From positions 41,063 to 87,276 of the forward strand of contig NYYT01000017.1 in assembly GCA_002686885.1 (NCBI GenBank): DNA of 46,214 nt. Reading direction: 5' to 3'. Below, piece after piece: positions 1-8,498 of the stretch. This DNA comes from Pedosphaera sp. (GTDB taxonomy: Bacteria; Verrucomicrobiota; Verrucomicrobiia; Limisphaerales; AAA164-E04). Both the position numbers and the translations under genes were made by a program. The stretch's first letter is position 1. Each line of letters begins with the position of its first letter. The notes beneath the pieces are model-generated. The model was not told where the DNA came from. It saw only the letters and a list, made by a program, of their open reading frames with translations, and did no database searches.

Positions 1-624
1 ACCAAACGACAGGGCCAAGTCCTTGGGTTCATTATTGATTATCAACGGGAACATGGCAGTTCTCCCAGTCAGCGGGAAATAGCTGCATTTTTTGGGTTTC
101 GGAGCATCACCGCCGTCGCCGATCATCTCAAGGCGTTGCGTCGAAAGGGGTATCTTGAGGGTGGGGCGCACCGGGCCCGGTCCCTTCGTGTGATGGGTTC
201 TCCATCCACCTTGTATCCGGTATCTCGTTCCAAGGTGGTGGATATTCCCATTCTGGGGGCGATTCCAGCAGGGTTTGCGGATCAACGTGAGGAAGCCGAG
301 GTCGAGGGGTGTGTTTCGGTCGATATCGACACTTTGGGGGTGAAGCCCTCGGCTCGCACCTTTGCGCTGGAGGTCAGGGGAGATTCCATGATCGGGCGTC
401 ACATCCTGCACGGCGATTATGCCATTCTGGAGCATGGAATGGAGCCTAGAGGAGGAGAAGTGGTTGCCGCATTGATCGACAATGAATCCACCCTCAAGAC
501 GTTTGTGAAGCAGAAAGGCAAACCTTTTCTCAAAGCCGAAAACCCCAGGTATCCTGACTTGATTCCGGCTGACGAACTGGTGATTCAGGGCGTCATGGTC
601 GCCCTGATTCGACAGTATCGCTAG
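1..624 (+). CDS. lexA: LexA repressor/autoprotease, 5' end outside window
   Basis: SOS-response repressor, truncated at its 5' end by the window edge. Frame 1 is open from base 1, so the track's TTG at 136 is not the true start. The visible 207 residues begin in the winged-helix DNA-binding domain (SPSQREIAAFFGF, then DHLKALRRKGYL). The S24-type peptidase domain follows. The self-cleavage site is GAIPAG, with the Ala-Gly bond at bases 268-273. The nucleophile Ser lies in GDSM (codon 385-387) and the general-base Lys in STLKTF (codon 496-498), so autoproteolysis should be intact. The gene stops 36-54 bases before the polymerase fusion on the same strand with no terminator-like hairpin between, which suggests cotranscription and LexA control of it. 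The promoter and any LexA box lie outside the window. Identity is near certain. Confidence 0.95.
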   Translation, partial: TKRQGQVLGFIIDYQREHGSSPSQREIAAFFGFRSITAVADHLKALRRKGYLEGGAHRARSLRVMGSPSTLYPVSRSKVVDIPILGAIPAGFADQREEAEVEGCVSVDIDTLGVKPSARTFALEVRGDSMIGRHILHGDYAILEHGMEPRGGEVVAALIDNESTLKTFVKQKGKPFLKAENPRYPDLIPADELVIQGVMVALIRQYR

Positions 625-678
625 GAGTTTGGGCGATCGGATATCCTCACGAAAGATTCCGTGATGCGTGAAGGACGT

Positions 679-3600
679 ATGCAGCGCAAGGTGGTTCATC
701 TGGACGCCGATGCCTTTTTTGCTTCGGTTGAGCAGGCTTCGGATACACGTCTGAGAGGTAAACCTGTAGCTGTGGGGGGGGAGAAGCGAGGCGTGATTGC
801 CGCGGCATCCTATGAAGCAAGACGCTTTGGTATCCGTGCGGCCATGCCGACCCTTCAGGCGCGAAAGTTGTGTCCGCATTTGATCCTTCTTCCTGGGGAT
901 TATGAGAAATATGAGCGGTTTTCCCGCTGGATGTTTTCCTATGCCTACGATTTCACTCCCGACGTTGAAATCACGTCGATTGATGAAGGTTACTTTGATC
1001 TGACAGGTGTGAGGTGTGACGCTCCGGAGGTAGCCCGTCGCATTCATCGCGCCATCGGGCAATCCCTCAAAATATCCGTAAGCGAAGGAATGGGCCCCAA
1101 CAAGCTGATCAGTCAAATTGCTTCCAAACTACACAAGCCTGCCGCGTTTCAGTCGGTGGAGGCAGGTTATGAAGAAGCGTTTCTTCATCCGCTTGCCAAT
1201 CACTGGTTGCCCGGTATTGGCCCCAAAACTTCGGCCCGACTGTGTGCGGCAGGCTTGGCCCGTATCGGGCAGCTTGCCGGGACCCGCACGGATCTGCTGC
1301 ATCTCCTCTTGGGACGTATGGCACCTCAGATTCGGGCCTTTGCAGCAGGGGAGGATGATCGTCCCATTGTGCCGGTATCCGCTCCTGCCAAGTCTTATGG
1401 AAAGCAGAAAACGTTTTCCAAGGATCAGACCGATGAGGATCTCATGGTGGCAACCCTCAAACAGATGGCCGATACTCTGATGGTTCGAGTGCGCGGCGAT
1501 GGCAAATCCATTCGTACACTCTCCGTCAAGGTGCGTTACAACGACATGGAAGAGGATCAGTGTTCGGAGAGTCTGGATGAGCCCACCGATCTGGAAAACG
1601 AGGTGTATGATCACGTATCACGGATGCTTCGCAAGGCATGGCGTCGAAGGGTGAGTCTGCGCCTGGTGGCTTTGAAATTTTCCAATGTTCATGCATGTGC
1701 CTATCGAGATGAATTGCTTCTGGATCGGGCAGCAGAGCGCAGGGTTGAGCAAGCACGATTGGTTCGTGTGATGGACAGCCTTCGACGGCGTTGCGGTCAT
1801 CATGTGGTGATGCGAGGGCATGACTGGATACTCAGAGATCAGTCAGGGGAAGGGAAGGCATCAATGTCTTCTCGGTCACCAGGTGGCAATGGCGGTGCAT
1901 GTCACAAGTATCGATCATCCGGCCATGGGGTTGACGTGCCATCCACTCCAGGCAAAGGAGGGGCGGTGAGGGGGCAGACTTCATCCGGTCGTTCCATGAA
2001 ATGGGTCGCGAAGCGACAGCGATATGATTCGGGGTATCCGGTTTGTCTGAATGTAAAGAGCCATTACAGTTTTTTGAACTCCGTGCTCTCAGTCAAACAG
2101 GTGGTGGATTTGGCCGTGCAACAAGGCCATTCGGCGGTGGCCTTGATGGATGAGGGGAATCTCCATGGCTCGGTGGCTTTCCATCAATATGCCACGCAGC
2201 GAGGCATCCAACCTCTGATCGGGGCGCAAATTCGAGTCGGCCGCACCCCTTTATTGCTCTACGTTCAAACCCAACAGGGCTACCAAAATCTATGTCAGAT
2301 TCTTTCCACAAGGGCTGAGAAACCGGCTCCTATGTTGGAATCCCCTCTTTGCGAAAAACCCACCCATCGCGTGAGTCGCTACAGGTCCAATTGGACCTTG
2401 AAACAATTGCAATCGCTACCTACTGATGGCCTGTTGGCGGTTGGGGGCGATCCCTCCATAGAGCCTCTTTTCAGTCGTCGATTTTATCTGGGGGTGGATC
2501 CTTTTACCGGTTCCCAAAGTTCTCGATGGCAGGACATCCCCCTTCCCAAGGTCGTGGTGCCAGCCATACATTACGCCACACCCGAGGATCGATGGAAACT
2601 TCAGGTGGTTCAGTCGATTCGTACACGCACATTGCTCAAGCAAGCACACCCCGATAAAAGCCCTTTGTCCCAAGCCTGGTTTCCAACCTCGGGATCGTGG
2701 GATCGTGTGTGGGAGACCTGTGCGCCCTGGATGCCTTACCAACAAGAAATTGTAGAGCGCTGTCGTGACTTTCGCATGCCGTTGGGCTCACCTCATTTTC
2801 CAGAGTATCACCCCCCTGACGGGGCGACCCCCCGTGAATTTCTGTATCGGCTGGTGATGCGTGGTCTGAAGGAACGCTATCCATCTGCGAAAAGGCAGCG
2901 GGTGATGCAGCAGGTGGAAGAAGAGCTGGAGACCATTCGCGAAGTGGGCTACGAGGCTTATTTTCTGATGGTTTGGGATTTGCTTCAGGCATGTCGTAGA
3001 GAAGGTATTTCATGGATCACTCGAGGGAGTGCTGCAGATTCATTGGTATGTTACTGCCTCAGGATCAGTGATGTGTGTCCCAAGCGGTTTGAACTTTATT
3101 TCCGTCGATTTCTCAATCGCGACCGTATGGCACTTAACAAACTTCCAGATATCGATGTGGATTTCCCCCATGACCGCAAGGATGATGTCGTTCGATTGGT
3201 GTTTCAGAAGTATGGGCAAAAGCACGCAGCGGTGGTTGGAGGTTTTTCCACTTACCATTCTCGGGGAGCGATGGGGGATGTTGCCAAGGTGCTGGGTGTT
3301 TCTGAACAGCAAATACGTCGTTTGACCAAGCGCTTTCCTTATGCGCGTGCCCGTGACATGCGTACGTTTCTCTTAAGTCAGAAGGAGTGTCGGGATTTGC
3401 CGTTGAATGAAGAACCCTACGCCAGTGCCTTGACAATGGCCGAATCTCTGGACGGGGCTCCCCGCTATGCCAAGATGCATCCTTGTGGATTGGTGCTCTC
3501 GGGTCGACCCATCCATGATCTGACACCCACATTCCTTTCAGAAAAAGGATATCCGACAACGCATTTGGATATGGATGCGGTGGAGGCCATGGGGTTGGTG

Positions 3601-5211
3601 AAGATGGATATTCTGGCTCAGGGAGGTTTGTCGGTCATGCGTGATGTGAGCCGGATGCTTGCACAACGAGGGGTGACTATCGAAATCGATCCCGGACGTG
3701 GTTGTCGTGTGTTGAACGATGATGACGTGCCAGGAAACGGCTCTCTGAAATTACCGGAAAACCCATGGGAAGATTCCCGTGTGTGGGACATGATTTCTGC
3801 AGGAGGGGCTCGAGCGGTCCATCATATCGAAAGCCCAGCCATGGTCAATCTGTGTCGCATGTGTCAGGTGAGGGATATTGACGGATTGGTGGCCATTGTT
3901 TCGGTCATTCGCCCAGGGGCGGCCAATGAACAGAAAAAGCTGCGTTTTACCCGGAGGTATCAAAAGCTTGAACCGACCGTCTATCCCCATCCAAGCCTCG
4001 AGTCCTGTCTGAGGAGTACTTTCGGTCTGGTGGTTTATGAAGAACACATTCTCCAGATCTGCGAGTCTTTTGCGGGGCTTTCACCGGGGCGTTCGGATGT
4101 GTTGCGTCGAGCGCTGAACAAGGGGAAGGAGGAAACGATCGAAGCCATTCGGTGTGAGTTTTTCGAACAGGCCAGAGGCCTGGGGCGGTCGCATGAAAGT
4201 ATTCGCGATGTATGGACCCTGGTCCGGGGCTTCAATGGGTACGCTTTTTGCAAGGCACATAGCACTGCCTATGGTGTCGAAGCCTACCAGTCTGCCTGGT
4301 TGAAGTGTTATTTTCCAATGGAGTTCATGGCGGCTGTGTTGACCCACGGCAAGGGGTTTTATCATCCATTGGTTTATGTGCTTGAGTGTGACCGAATGGG
4401 AATTGACCTTTTGCCTCCGTCGATTCAAGCACCTGGGCCGGGTTATCAGGCAGTCCATGAGAGTGAAGAGGGTCCTTCGAAAACAGGTGGCATTCGTGTC
4501 CCCATCAGCGCGATCAAGGGGCTGAGCCAACAAACGCTGGACCGATTGATGGAGCAATGGGACCGATCCAATTTTGTTTCATTATCCGATTTTTACCATC
4601 GTGTCTGGCCTCAGGAATACGAACTCGAATTACTGATGCGTGTGGGTGCTCTGGATGGTTTTGGACTTTCCCGGACGGCCCAGTTCTGGCAAATGAAACA
4701 ACTTTCTCATGCGTTTTCAGGTCACAGCATCAACGGTCAAGGGTGGTTGCTGCCTCCACAAGACAAACACCGTCTGCCCTCCGTGCCTCTTGAAGAACCG
4801 CCACTTCTTCAGCGCCTGGATTGGGAACAGGAATTGATCGGGTTTCCTGTTTCGGCTCATCCATTGGATCGATATCCGGAAATTGCCTGGGAAACCTATT
4901 GCCCGGTCAATCGATTGGGGGATTACATCGGGAAAGAAGTCACGACTTGTGGCCTGGTGATCGAACAACGATTACACCACCAAGTCACGGGTGAGCCCAT
5001 GAAATTTCTGACATTGGCCGATCGCAGTGGTTTGGTGGAGACGGAGCTTTTTGCCACCACTTACCGTAGCTATGGGTTGGCGACCGTTCGTTATCCAGTG
5101 TTGGAGGTGACGGCACGTGTCGAGCCTTTCGAAAATAATCGCGGTTTTTCATTAAGGGTTTTGCGTGCTGGCAAACCGAGAGCCAAAAAGGCGATGGCGT
5201 CGGTATCGTGA
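679..5211 (+). CDS. Fused Y-family (DinB-like) and C-family (DnaE2-like) DNA polymerase
   Basis: One uninterrupted frame encodes two polymerases. Residue numbers count from the GTG at 661. Residues ~8-400 are a Y-family translesion polymerase: HLDADAFF (metal-binding D15) and SIDEGYFDLTG (D108, E109). Residues ~400-455 are a Gly/Ser-rich linker. Residues ~455-1516 match a DnaE2-like Pol III alpha in length and order: a PHP domain, the palm motif PDIDVDF (D832, D834) and KMDIL (D983), the fingers, FCKAHSTAYG, a helix-hairpin-helix region and a C-terminal OB fold. The PHP domain has lost the usual HxH pair. ImuB proteins normally lack catalytic acidic residues; this Y domain keeps them, so it resembles Pol IV more than ImuB. 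ATG 679 is preferred because MQRKVVHLDAD aligns with DinB N-termini and AAGGA lies at 671-675; GTG 661 and ATG 664 are alternatives. Probable operon with lexA. No imuA-like gene is visible. Confidence 0.93.
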   Translation: MQRKVVHLDADAFFASVEQASDTRLRGKPVAVGGEKRGVIAAASYEARRFGIRAAMPTLQARKLCPHLILLPGDYEKYERFSRWMFSYAYDFTPDVEITSIDEGYFDLTGVRCDAPEVARRIHRAIGQSLKISVSEGMGPNKLISQIASKLHKPAAFQSVEAGYEEAFLHPLANHWLPGIGPKTSARLCAAGLARIGQLAGTRTDLLHLLLGRMAPQIRAFAAGEDDRPIVPVSAPAKSYGKQKTFSKDQTDEDLMVATLKQMADTLMVRVRGDGKSIRTLSVKVRYNDMEEDQCSESLDEPTDLENEVYDHVSRMLRKAWRRRVSLRLVALKFSNVHACAYRDELLLDRAAERRVEQARLVRVMDSLRRRCGHHVVMRGHDWILRDQSGEGKASMSSRSPGGNGGACHKYRSSGHGVDVPSTPGKGGAVRGQTSSGRSMKWVAKRQRYDSGYPVCLNVKSHYSFLNSVLSVKQVVDLAVQQGHSAVALMDEGNLHGSVAFHQYATQRGIQPLIGAQIRVGRTPLLLYVQTQQGYQNLCQILSTRAEKPAPMLESPLCEKPTHRVSRYRSNWTLKQLQSLPTDGLLAVGGDPSIEPLFSRRFYLGVDPFTGSQSSRWQDIPLPKVVVPAIHYATPEDRWKLQVVQSIRTRTLLKQAHPDKSPLSQAWFPTSGSWDRVWETCAPWMPYQQEIVERCRDFRMPLGSPHFPEYHPPDGATPREFLYRLVMRGLKERYPSAKRQRVMQQVEEELETIREVGYEAYFLMVWDLLQACRREGISWITRGSAADSLVCYCLRISDVCPKRFELYFRRFLNRDRMALNKLPDIDVDFPHDRKDDVVRLVFQKYGQKHAAVVGGFSTYHSRGAMGDVAKVLGVSEQQIRRLTKRFPYARARDMRTFLLSQKECRDLPLNEEPYASALTMAESLDGAPRYAKMHPCGLVLSGRPIHDLTPTFLSEKGYPTTHLDMDAVEAMGLVKMDILAQGGLSVMRDVSRMLAQRGVTIEIDPGRGCRVLNDDDVPGNGSLKLPENPWEDSRVWDMISAGGARAVHHIESPAMVNLCRMCQVRDIDGLVAIVSVIRPGAANEQKKLRFTRRYQKLEPTVYPHPSLESCLRSTFGLVVYEEHILQICESFAGLSPGRSDVLRRALNKGKEETIEAIRCEFFEQARGLGRSHESIRDVWTLVRGFNGYAFCKAHSTAYGVEAYQSAWLKCYFPMEFMAAVLTHGKGFYHPLVYVLECDRMGIDLLPPSIQAPGPGYQAVHESEEGPSKTGGIRVPISAIKGLSQQTLDRLMEQWDRSNFVSLSDFYHRVWPQEYELELLMRVGALDGFGLSRTAQFWQMKQLSHAFSGHSINGQGWLLPPQDKHRLPSVPLEEPPLLQRLDWEQELIGFPVSAHPLDRYPEIAWETYCPVNRLGDYIGKEVTTCGLVIEQRLHHQVTGEPMKFLTLADRSGLVETELFATTYRSYGLATVRYPVLEVTARVEPFENNRGFSLRVLRAGKPRAKKAMASVS
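1846..1866 (+). promoter_or_regulatory. Possible internal ribosome-binding site and ATG for a separate DnaE2 product
   Basis: Within the linker codons the purine run AGGGGAAGGGAAGG ends about five bases before an in-frame ATG at 1864. That is a strong Shine-Dalgarno match at good spacing. Initiation here would give a DnaE2-like protein of about 1115 residues without the Y-family part. A second in-frame ATG at 1996 has no such sequence upstream. The run also encodes the Gly/Glu/Lys-rich linker, so chance cannot be excluded. Confidence 0.45.
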
Positions 5212-5229
5212 ACGAGCCGACTGGAATCG

Positions 5230-6783
5230 TTAGAGATCCTGATCGCTTAAAATCACGAACCCACGATTTCCCTGTCCATCGAGGTATTGAATCATCATCC
5301 CGCGTGATAGGTCGGCCTCACGATAGATGCGGGCAAAATCAAAGGTTTCCCTGACAGGTTGATAATTGACGGCCGTGATGATGATGCCAGGTTCGAGAGT
5401 GTTACCTGCCATCCGTTCGGCTAGGCTGCCATCTTCGATTTCCCAGATCATGAGACCTTCGGCAATGGAGACGCCAAACTGCTTGGCACCTGTTTCGTCT
5501 GCTTTTCTGAGCTTGAGACCCAGCGGTCGATGGACGACGGGACGAGTTTCGTTGGCAGTGATGGTGGCGACTTCGGGGCGAACCCACTCTTTTGGGCTGA
5601 TCTCAACTTGTAACCGTTCTTGATGGCGTACGACATCGAGGATGACTGGCTGGCCGATTGTCTGCGACCGCACTTGGTTTTTGAGTTGTTGAGAGGTGGC
5701 CACCGGATGCCCAGCAACGGCAATGATGATGTCGCCGGGTTGAAGCAGGGAGTCTGCGGCCGCGCTGCCGACTTGAATGGAAGAGACCACTACGCCTTGT
5801 GAAACGGACTCAAGCATTTGGTTGAGGAGATAATTTTCGCTTAAGCTCTGAATGCCGATTCCAAGCAGAGCCCGCTTGAAGGTTCCTGTTTCGATAAGCT
5901 GATTGCCGATTTCCATGGCCATGTTGATGGGGATGGCAAAACCAATGCCGGTGTTGAGGCCGCGAATCATGGTGTTGACCCCGATGACCTCTCCTTGAAT
6001 GTTGACAAGGGGTCCACCGGAATTACCTGGGTTGATGTCGGCATCGGTTTGGATGAAATCGTGATCCAGGTTGCGGGAAAGGGTGACGGCCGATCTGCCT
6101 TTGGCACTGATATGACCATAAGTCACCGAATACTCCAGTTCGAAGGGGGCTCCGATGGCAATGGCGAATTCCCCGACACGTGCTTTATCTGAATCACCCA
6201 AAGCTATGGGAGTCAAGATCTCGGCAGGAGCCTCAATGAGCTGGATGATGGCGACATCGGATTGGGAATCATATCCCCGAACATGCGCCTGGAAAATTTT
6301 GCCATTCTGCAGGCGAACCCGAATCCGGCTGGCCGCTTCGATGACGTGATAGTTGGTTAGGATATGACCTTCATTGTCCAGAATCATTCCGGAGCCCTTG
6401 CCATCAAAGCGATCTTCTGGTCGTTCGGTATCTTCGGGAGAAGGAGAGGGCTCAGAACCCCCTTCAGGTTGCTGCTGCTTGAAGAATTCTTCCATCTGAC
6501 GGCGGAGATCCTCGGGTAGATTCTCCAAGTTGGGATGATTCTGAAGATCCAGTGAATCTGCGGCCGATACGACGGGATGTGCGACTTCGATGACCACCAC
6601 CGAAGGTGCCACTCGGTCCGCCACCTCGACGAAGGCTTCGTTCAGGCGCTGAGCCCACAGAACGGCTTCAGACGGCTCGTCGGCAACGACTTGGAGAGAG
6701 GAACTCAGGAAGGGGTGAAAACCTCCCATGAGCAGGGCAGTTAGCATGGCCAGCCGCAAACGAATCAAGTCTCGCATGTTCAT
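5230..6783 (-). CDS. HtrA/DegP-family periplasmic serine protease (first copy)
   Basis: Trypsin-fold protease for exported misfolded proteins. A hydrophobic N-terminal segment (LAMLTALLMGGFHPF) acts as a signal peptide or anchor. The catalytic triad is visible: His in LTNYHVIEA, Asp in SDVAIIQL and Ser in NPGNSGGPLV. A Gln/Glu/Pro-rich segment (EEFFKQQQPEGG) precedes the protease domain, as in the regulatory loop of DegP proteins. The first PDZ domain is clear (around LQPGDIIIAVAGHPV). A second C-terminal PDZ-like domain (LEPGIIITAVNYQPV) is more divergent. The track start at 6828 adds 15 residues before the signal; ATG 6783 or 6777 fits a signal peptide better, though no start has a clear ribosome-binding site. 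It converges on the polymerase fusion and is divergent from the DUF1501 gene. The window holds a second HtrA on the plus strand. Confidence 0.92.
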   Translation of the reverse strand: MNMRDLIRLRLAMLTALLMGGFHPFLSSSLQVVADEPSEAVLWAQRLNEAFVEVADRVAPSVVVIEVAHPVVSAADSLDLQNHPNLENLPEDLRRQMEEFFKQQQPEGGSEPSPSPEDTERPEDRFDGKGSGMILDNEGHILTNYHVIEAASRIRVRLQNGKIFQAHVRGYDSQSDVAIIQLIEAPAEILTPIALGDSDKARVGEFAIAIGAPFELEYSVTYGHISAKGRSAVTLSRNLDHDFIQTDADINPGNSGGPLVNIQGEVIGVNTMIRGLNTGIGFAIPINMAMEIGNQLIETGTFKRALLGIGIQSLSENYLLNQMLESVSQGVVVSSIQVGSAAADSLLQPGDIIIAVAGHPVATSQQLKNQVRSQTIGQPVILDVVRHQERLQVEISPKEWVRPEVATITANETRPVVHRPLGLKLRKADETGAKQFGVSIAEGLMIWEIEDGSLAERMAGNTLEPGIIITAVNYQPVRETFDFARIYREADLSRGMMIQYLDGQGNRGFVILSDQDL

Positions 6784-6884
6784 ATTGTTACCGCATGCTG
6801 GCGGCGAAAGCAACTGCCGCTGCAGCATGCCGAAAGGAAGCGAGGATTGATCTCACATCACAGGTAGGATAGAGTGAAAAAATC

Positions 6885-8366
6885 ATGGCGGTACGACCTC
6901 ACCTCGATGTCTCTCGTCGTCACTTTCTCTGGCAAGCTGGAGGGGGGCTGGGCGGTATGGCGCTTTCCTACATGCTGGGGCGCCAGGGTTTACTGGGTGG
7001 GGCAGGCACAAACATGGGTTTTTCGGGAGGATTGCATCATCCGCCCAAGGCAAAAAGGGTGATCCAGCTGTTTATGGCGGGTGCTGCCAGTCATGTGGAT
7101 CTTTTTGACCATAAGCCTCAGCTGGAAAAGTTGGATGGTCAACCATGGGATCCGGGTGAAAGTGTGGAGCTCTTTCAGAGTAGCCCAGGGAACGTGTTTG
7201 CTTCCCCATGGTCCTGGAAAGCCCATGGTCAATGCGGTAAACGACTGTCCGAAATCGTCTCTCCTTTGGGCCAATGTGTGGATGACATGGCCTTTGTCCA
7301 TAATCTGGTTGGGAAGACAGGAGTCCACAGTCAGGCGACCTTTCTTCAAGCCACCGGTTTTCAGCGTCCGGGATTTCCCGGGATGGGGGCTTGGATTAGT
7401 TACGGGTTGGGGAGCCTGAATGAGAATCTCCCGACGTTCGTGGTCATGCCAGACCATCGCGGCTATGCCTCCAATGGCCCCAAGAACTGGGGCGCTGCTT
7501 TTCTGCCAACCCATCATCAGGCTACAGAGATTTACCCCAATCGGGAAAAAGCCATTCACGATTTACATGCCCCATCCGATGCCTTTGTGACCCCAGAGAG
7601 CGAAACCGACGGCCTCCGCTTGTTGAAAGAAGCCAATCAGGAACATCGCTCACTGAGAGAAGGGGACCAACGGCTGGAGGCAAGAATCCGGTCCTACGAA
7701 CTGGCCGCACGGATGCAACTCAGTGCTCCCGATGCCATTGATCTTCGAAACGAGCCCCAGCACATCCTGAAATTGTATGGATTGGATCACGGGCAAACCT
7801 CCTTTCCGGAGCAAATCAATGAATTGGAGGAAACCGATTACTTCGGAAGAAAATGTCTGGTTGCCCGGCGGCTGCTGGAGCGCGGGGTTCGGTTTGTCCA
7901 AATTTGGTCGGGCAATGACAATGGGTTTCCGCGGCGAAACTGGGATTCCCACGAAGACATCCATCGGGATCATGGCCCATTGGCTCTGGGGATGGCGCGG
8001 GGAACAGCTGCTCTGGTGGCTGATCTGAAGCAGCGAGGGATGCTTGAGGACACGCTCATTCTATGGACGACTGAATTTGGCAGAATGCCTTGTGCGCAGG
8101 GAGGCAAGGGGAGAGATCACAATCCCTTCTGCTTCACCAACTGGCTTTGTGGGGCGGGCATTCGTGGGGGTGTGACGCATGGGTTGAGCGATGAATGGGG
8201 CTTCAAGCCACAGGATCGTGATCACCCAACCACGGTCTACGACATCCACGCGACCATTCTTCACTTGCTTGGGATTCGACACGATAGGCTGACTTTCCGG
8301 CACAACGGCATTGATCGGCGTCTTACAGACGTGCATGGCCATGTGATTGAGCCGCTCCTGGCATAG
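6885..8366 (+). CDS. DUF1501 family protein with Tat-like signal
   Basis: Exported protein of the DUF1501 family, which is related to the alkaline phosphatase/sulfatase fold and abundant in Planctomycetes and Verrucomicrobia. Its reaction is not established. The N-terminus carries a twin-arginine-like motif (SRRHFLWQAGGG) followed by a hydrophobic stretch. Family-typical segments are [42 protein letters not shown] and LWTTEFGRMP with GRDHNP near the C-terminus. Length (493 aa) is normal. DUF1501 genes are usually paired with a DUF1549/DUF1553 (PSD1) gene, as for the second copy at 18714-20147; here the neighbours are an HtrA gene and trpB, so this copy is an orphan in the window. Start ATG 6885 places the signal at the N-terminus; upstream is only the A-rich GTGAAAAAATC. 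Confidence 0.9.
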   Translation: MAVRPHLDVSRRHFLWQAGGGLGGMALSYMLGRQGLLGGAGTNMGFSGGLHHPPKAKRVIQLFMAGAASHVDLFDHKPQLEKLDGQPWDPGESVELFQSSPGNVFASPWSWKAHGQCGKRLSEIVSPLGQCVDDMAFVHNLVGKTGVHSQATFLQATGFQRPGFPGMGAWISYGLGSLNENLPTFVVMPDHRGYASNGPKNWGAAFLPTHHQATEIYPNREKAIHDLHAPSDAFVTPESETDGLRLLKEANQEHRSLREGDQRLEARIRSYELAARMQLSAPDAIDLRNEPQHILKLYGLDHGQTSFPEQINELEETDYFGRKCLVARRLLERGVRFVQIWSGNDNGFPRRNWDSHEDIHRDHGPLALGMARGTAALVADLKQRGMLEDTLILWTTEFGRMPCAQGGKGRDHNPFCFTNWLCGAGIRGGVTHGLSDEWGFKPQDRDHPTTVYDIHATILHLLGIRHDRLTFRHNGIDRRLTDVHGHVIEPLLA

Positions 8367-8498
8367 GTCCACCAGAGCGATTCAATAATTCTTTCAAAAT
8401 TCGTTTTCTTTGAGCTTATTCAGGGTCATATTAAGTCGGGTTTGACGCCACCAGGCATGCTGTAACACCCGATCTCAGGACACTATTGGACGCCATAC

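Noticed and set aside
679-1860. Reading the Y-family part as ImuB
   Set aside because: ImuB proteins typically lack the catalytic acidic residues. Here LDADAFF and SIDEGYFD are intact, so a DinB-like active polymerase is the better reading.
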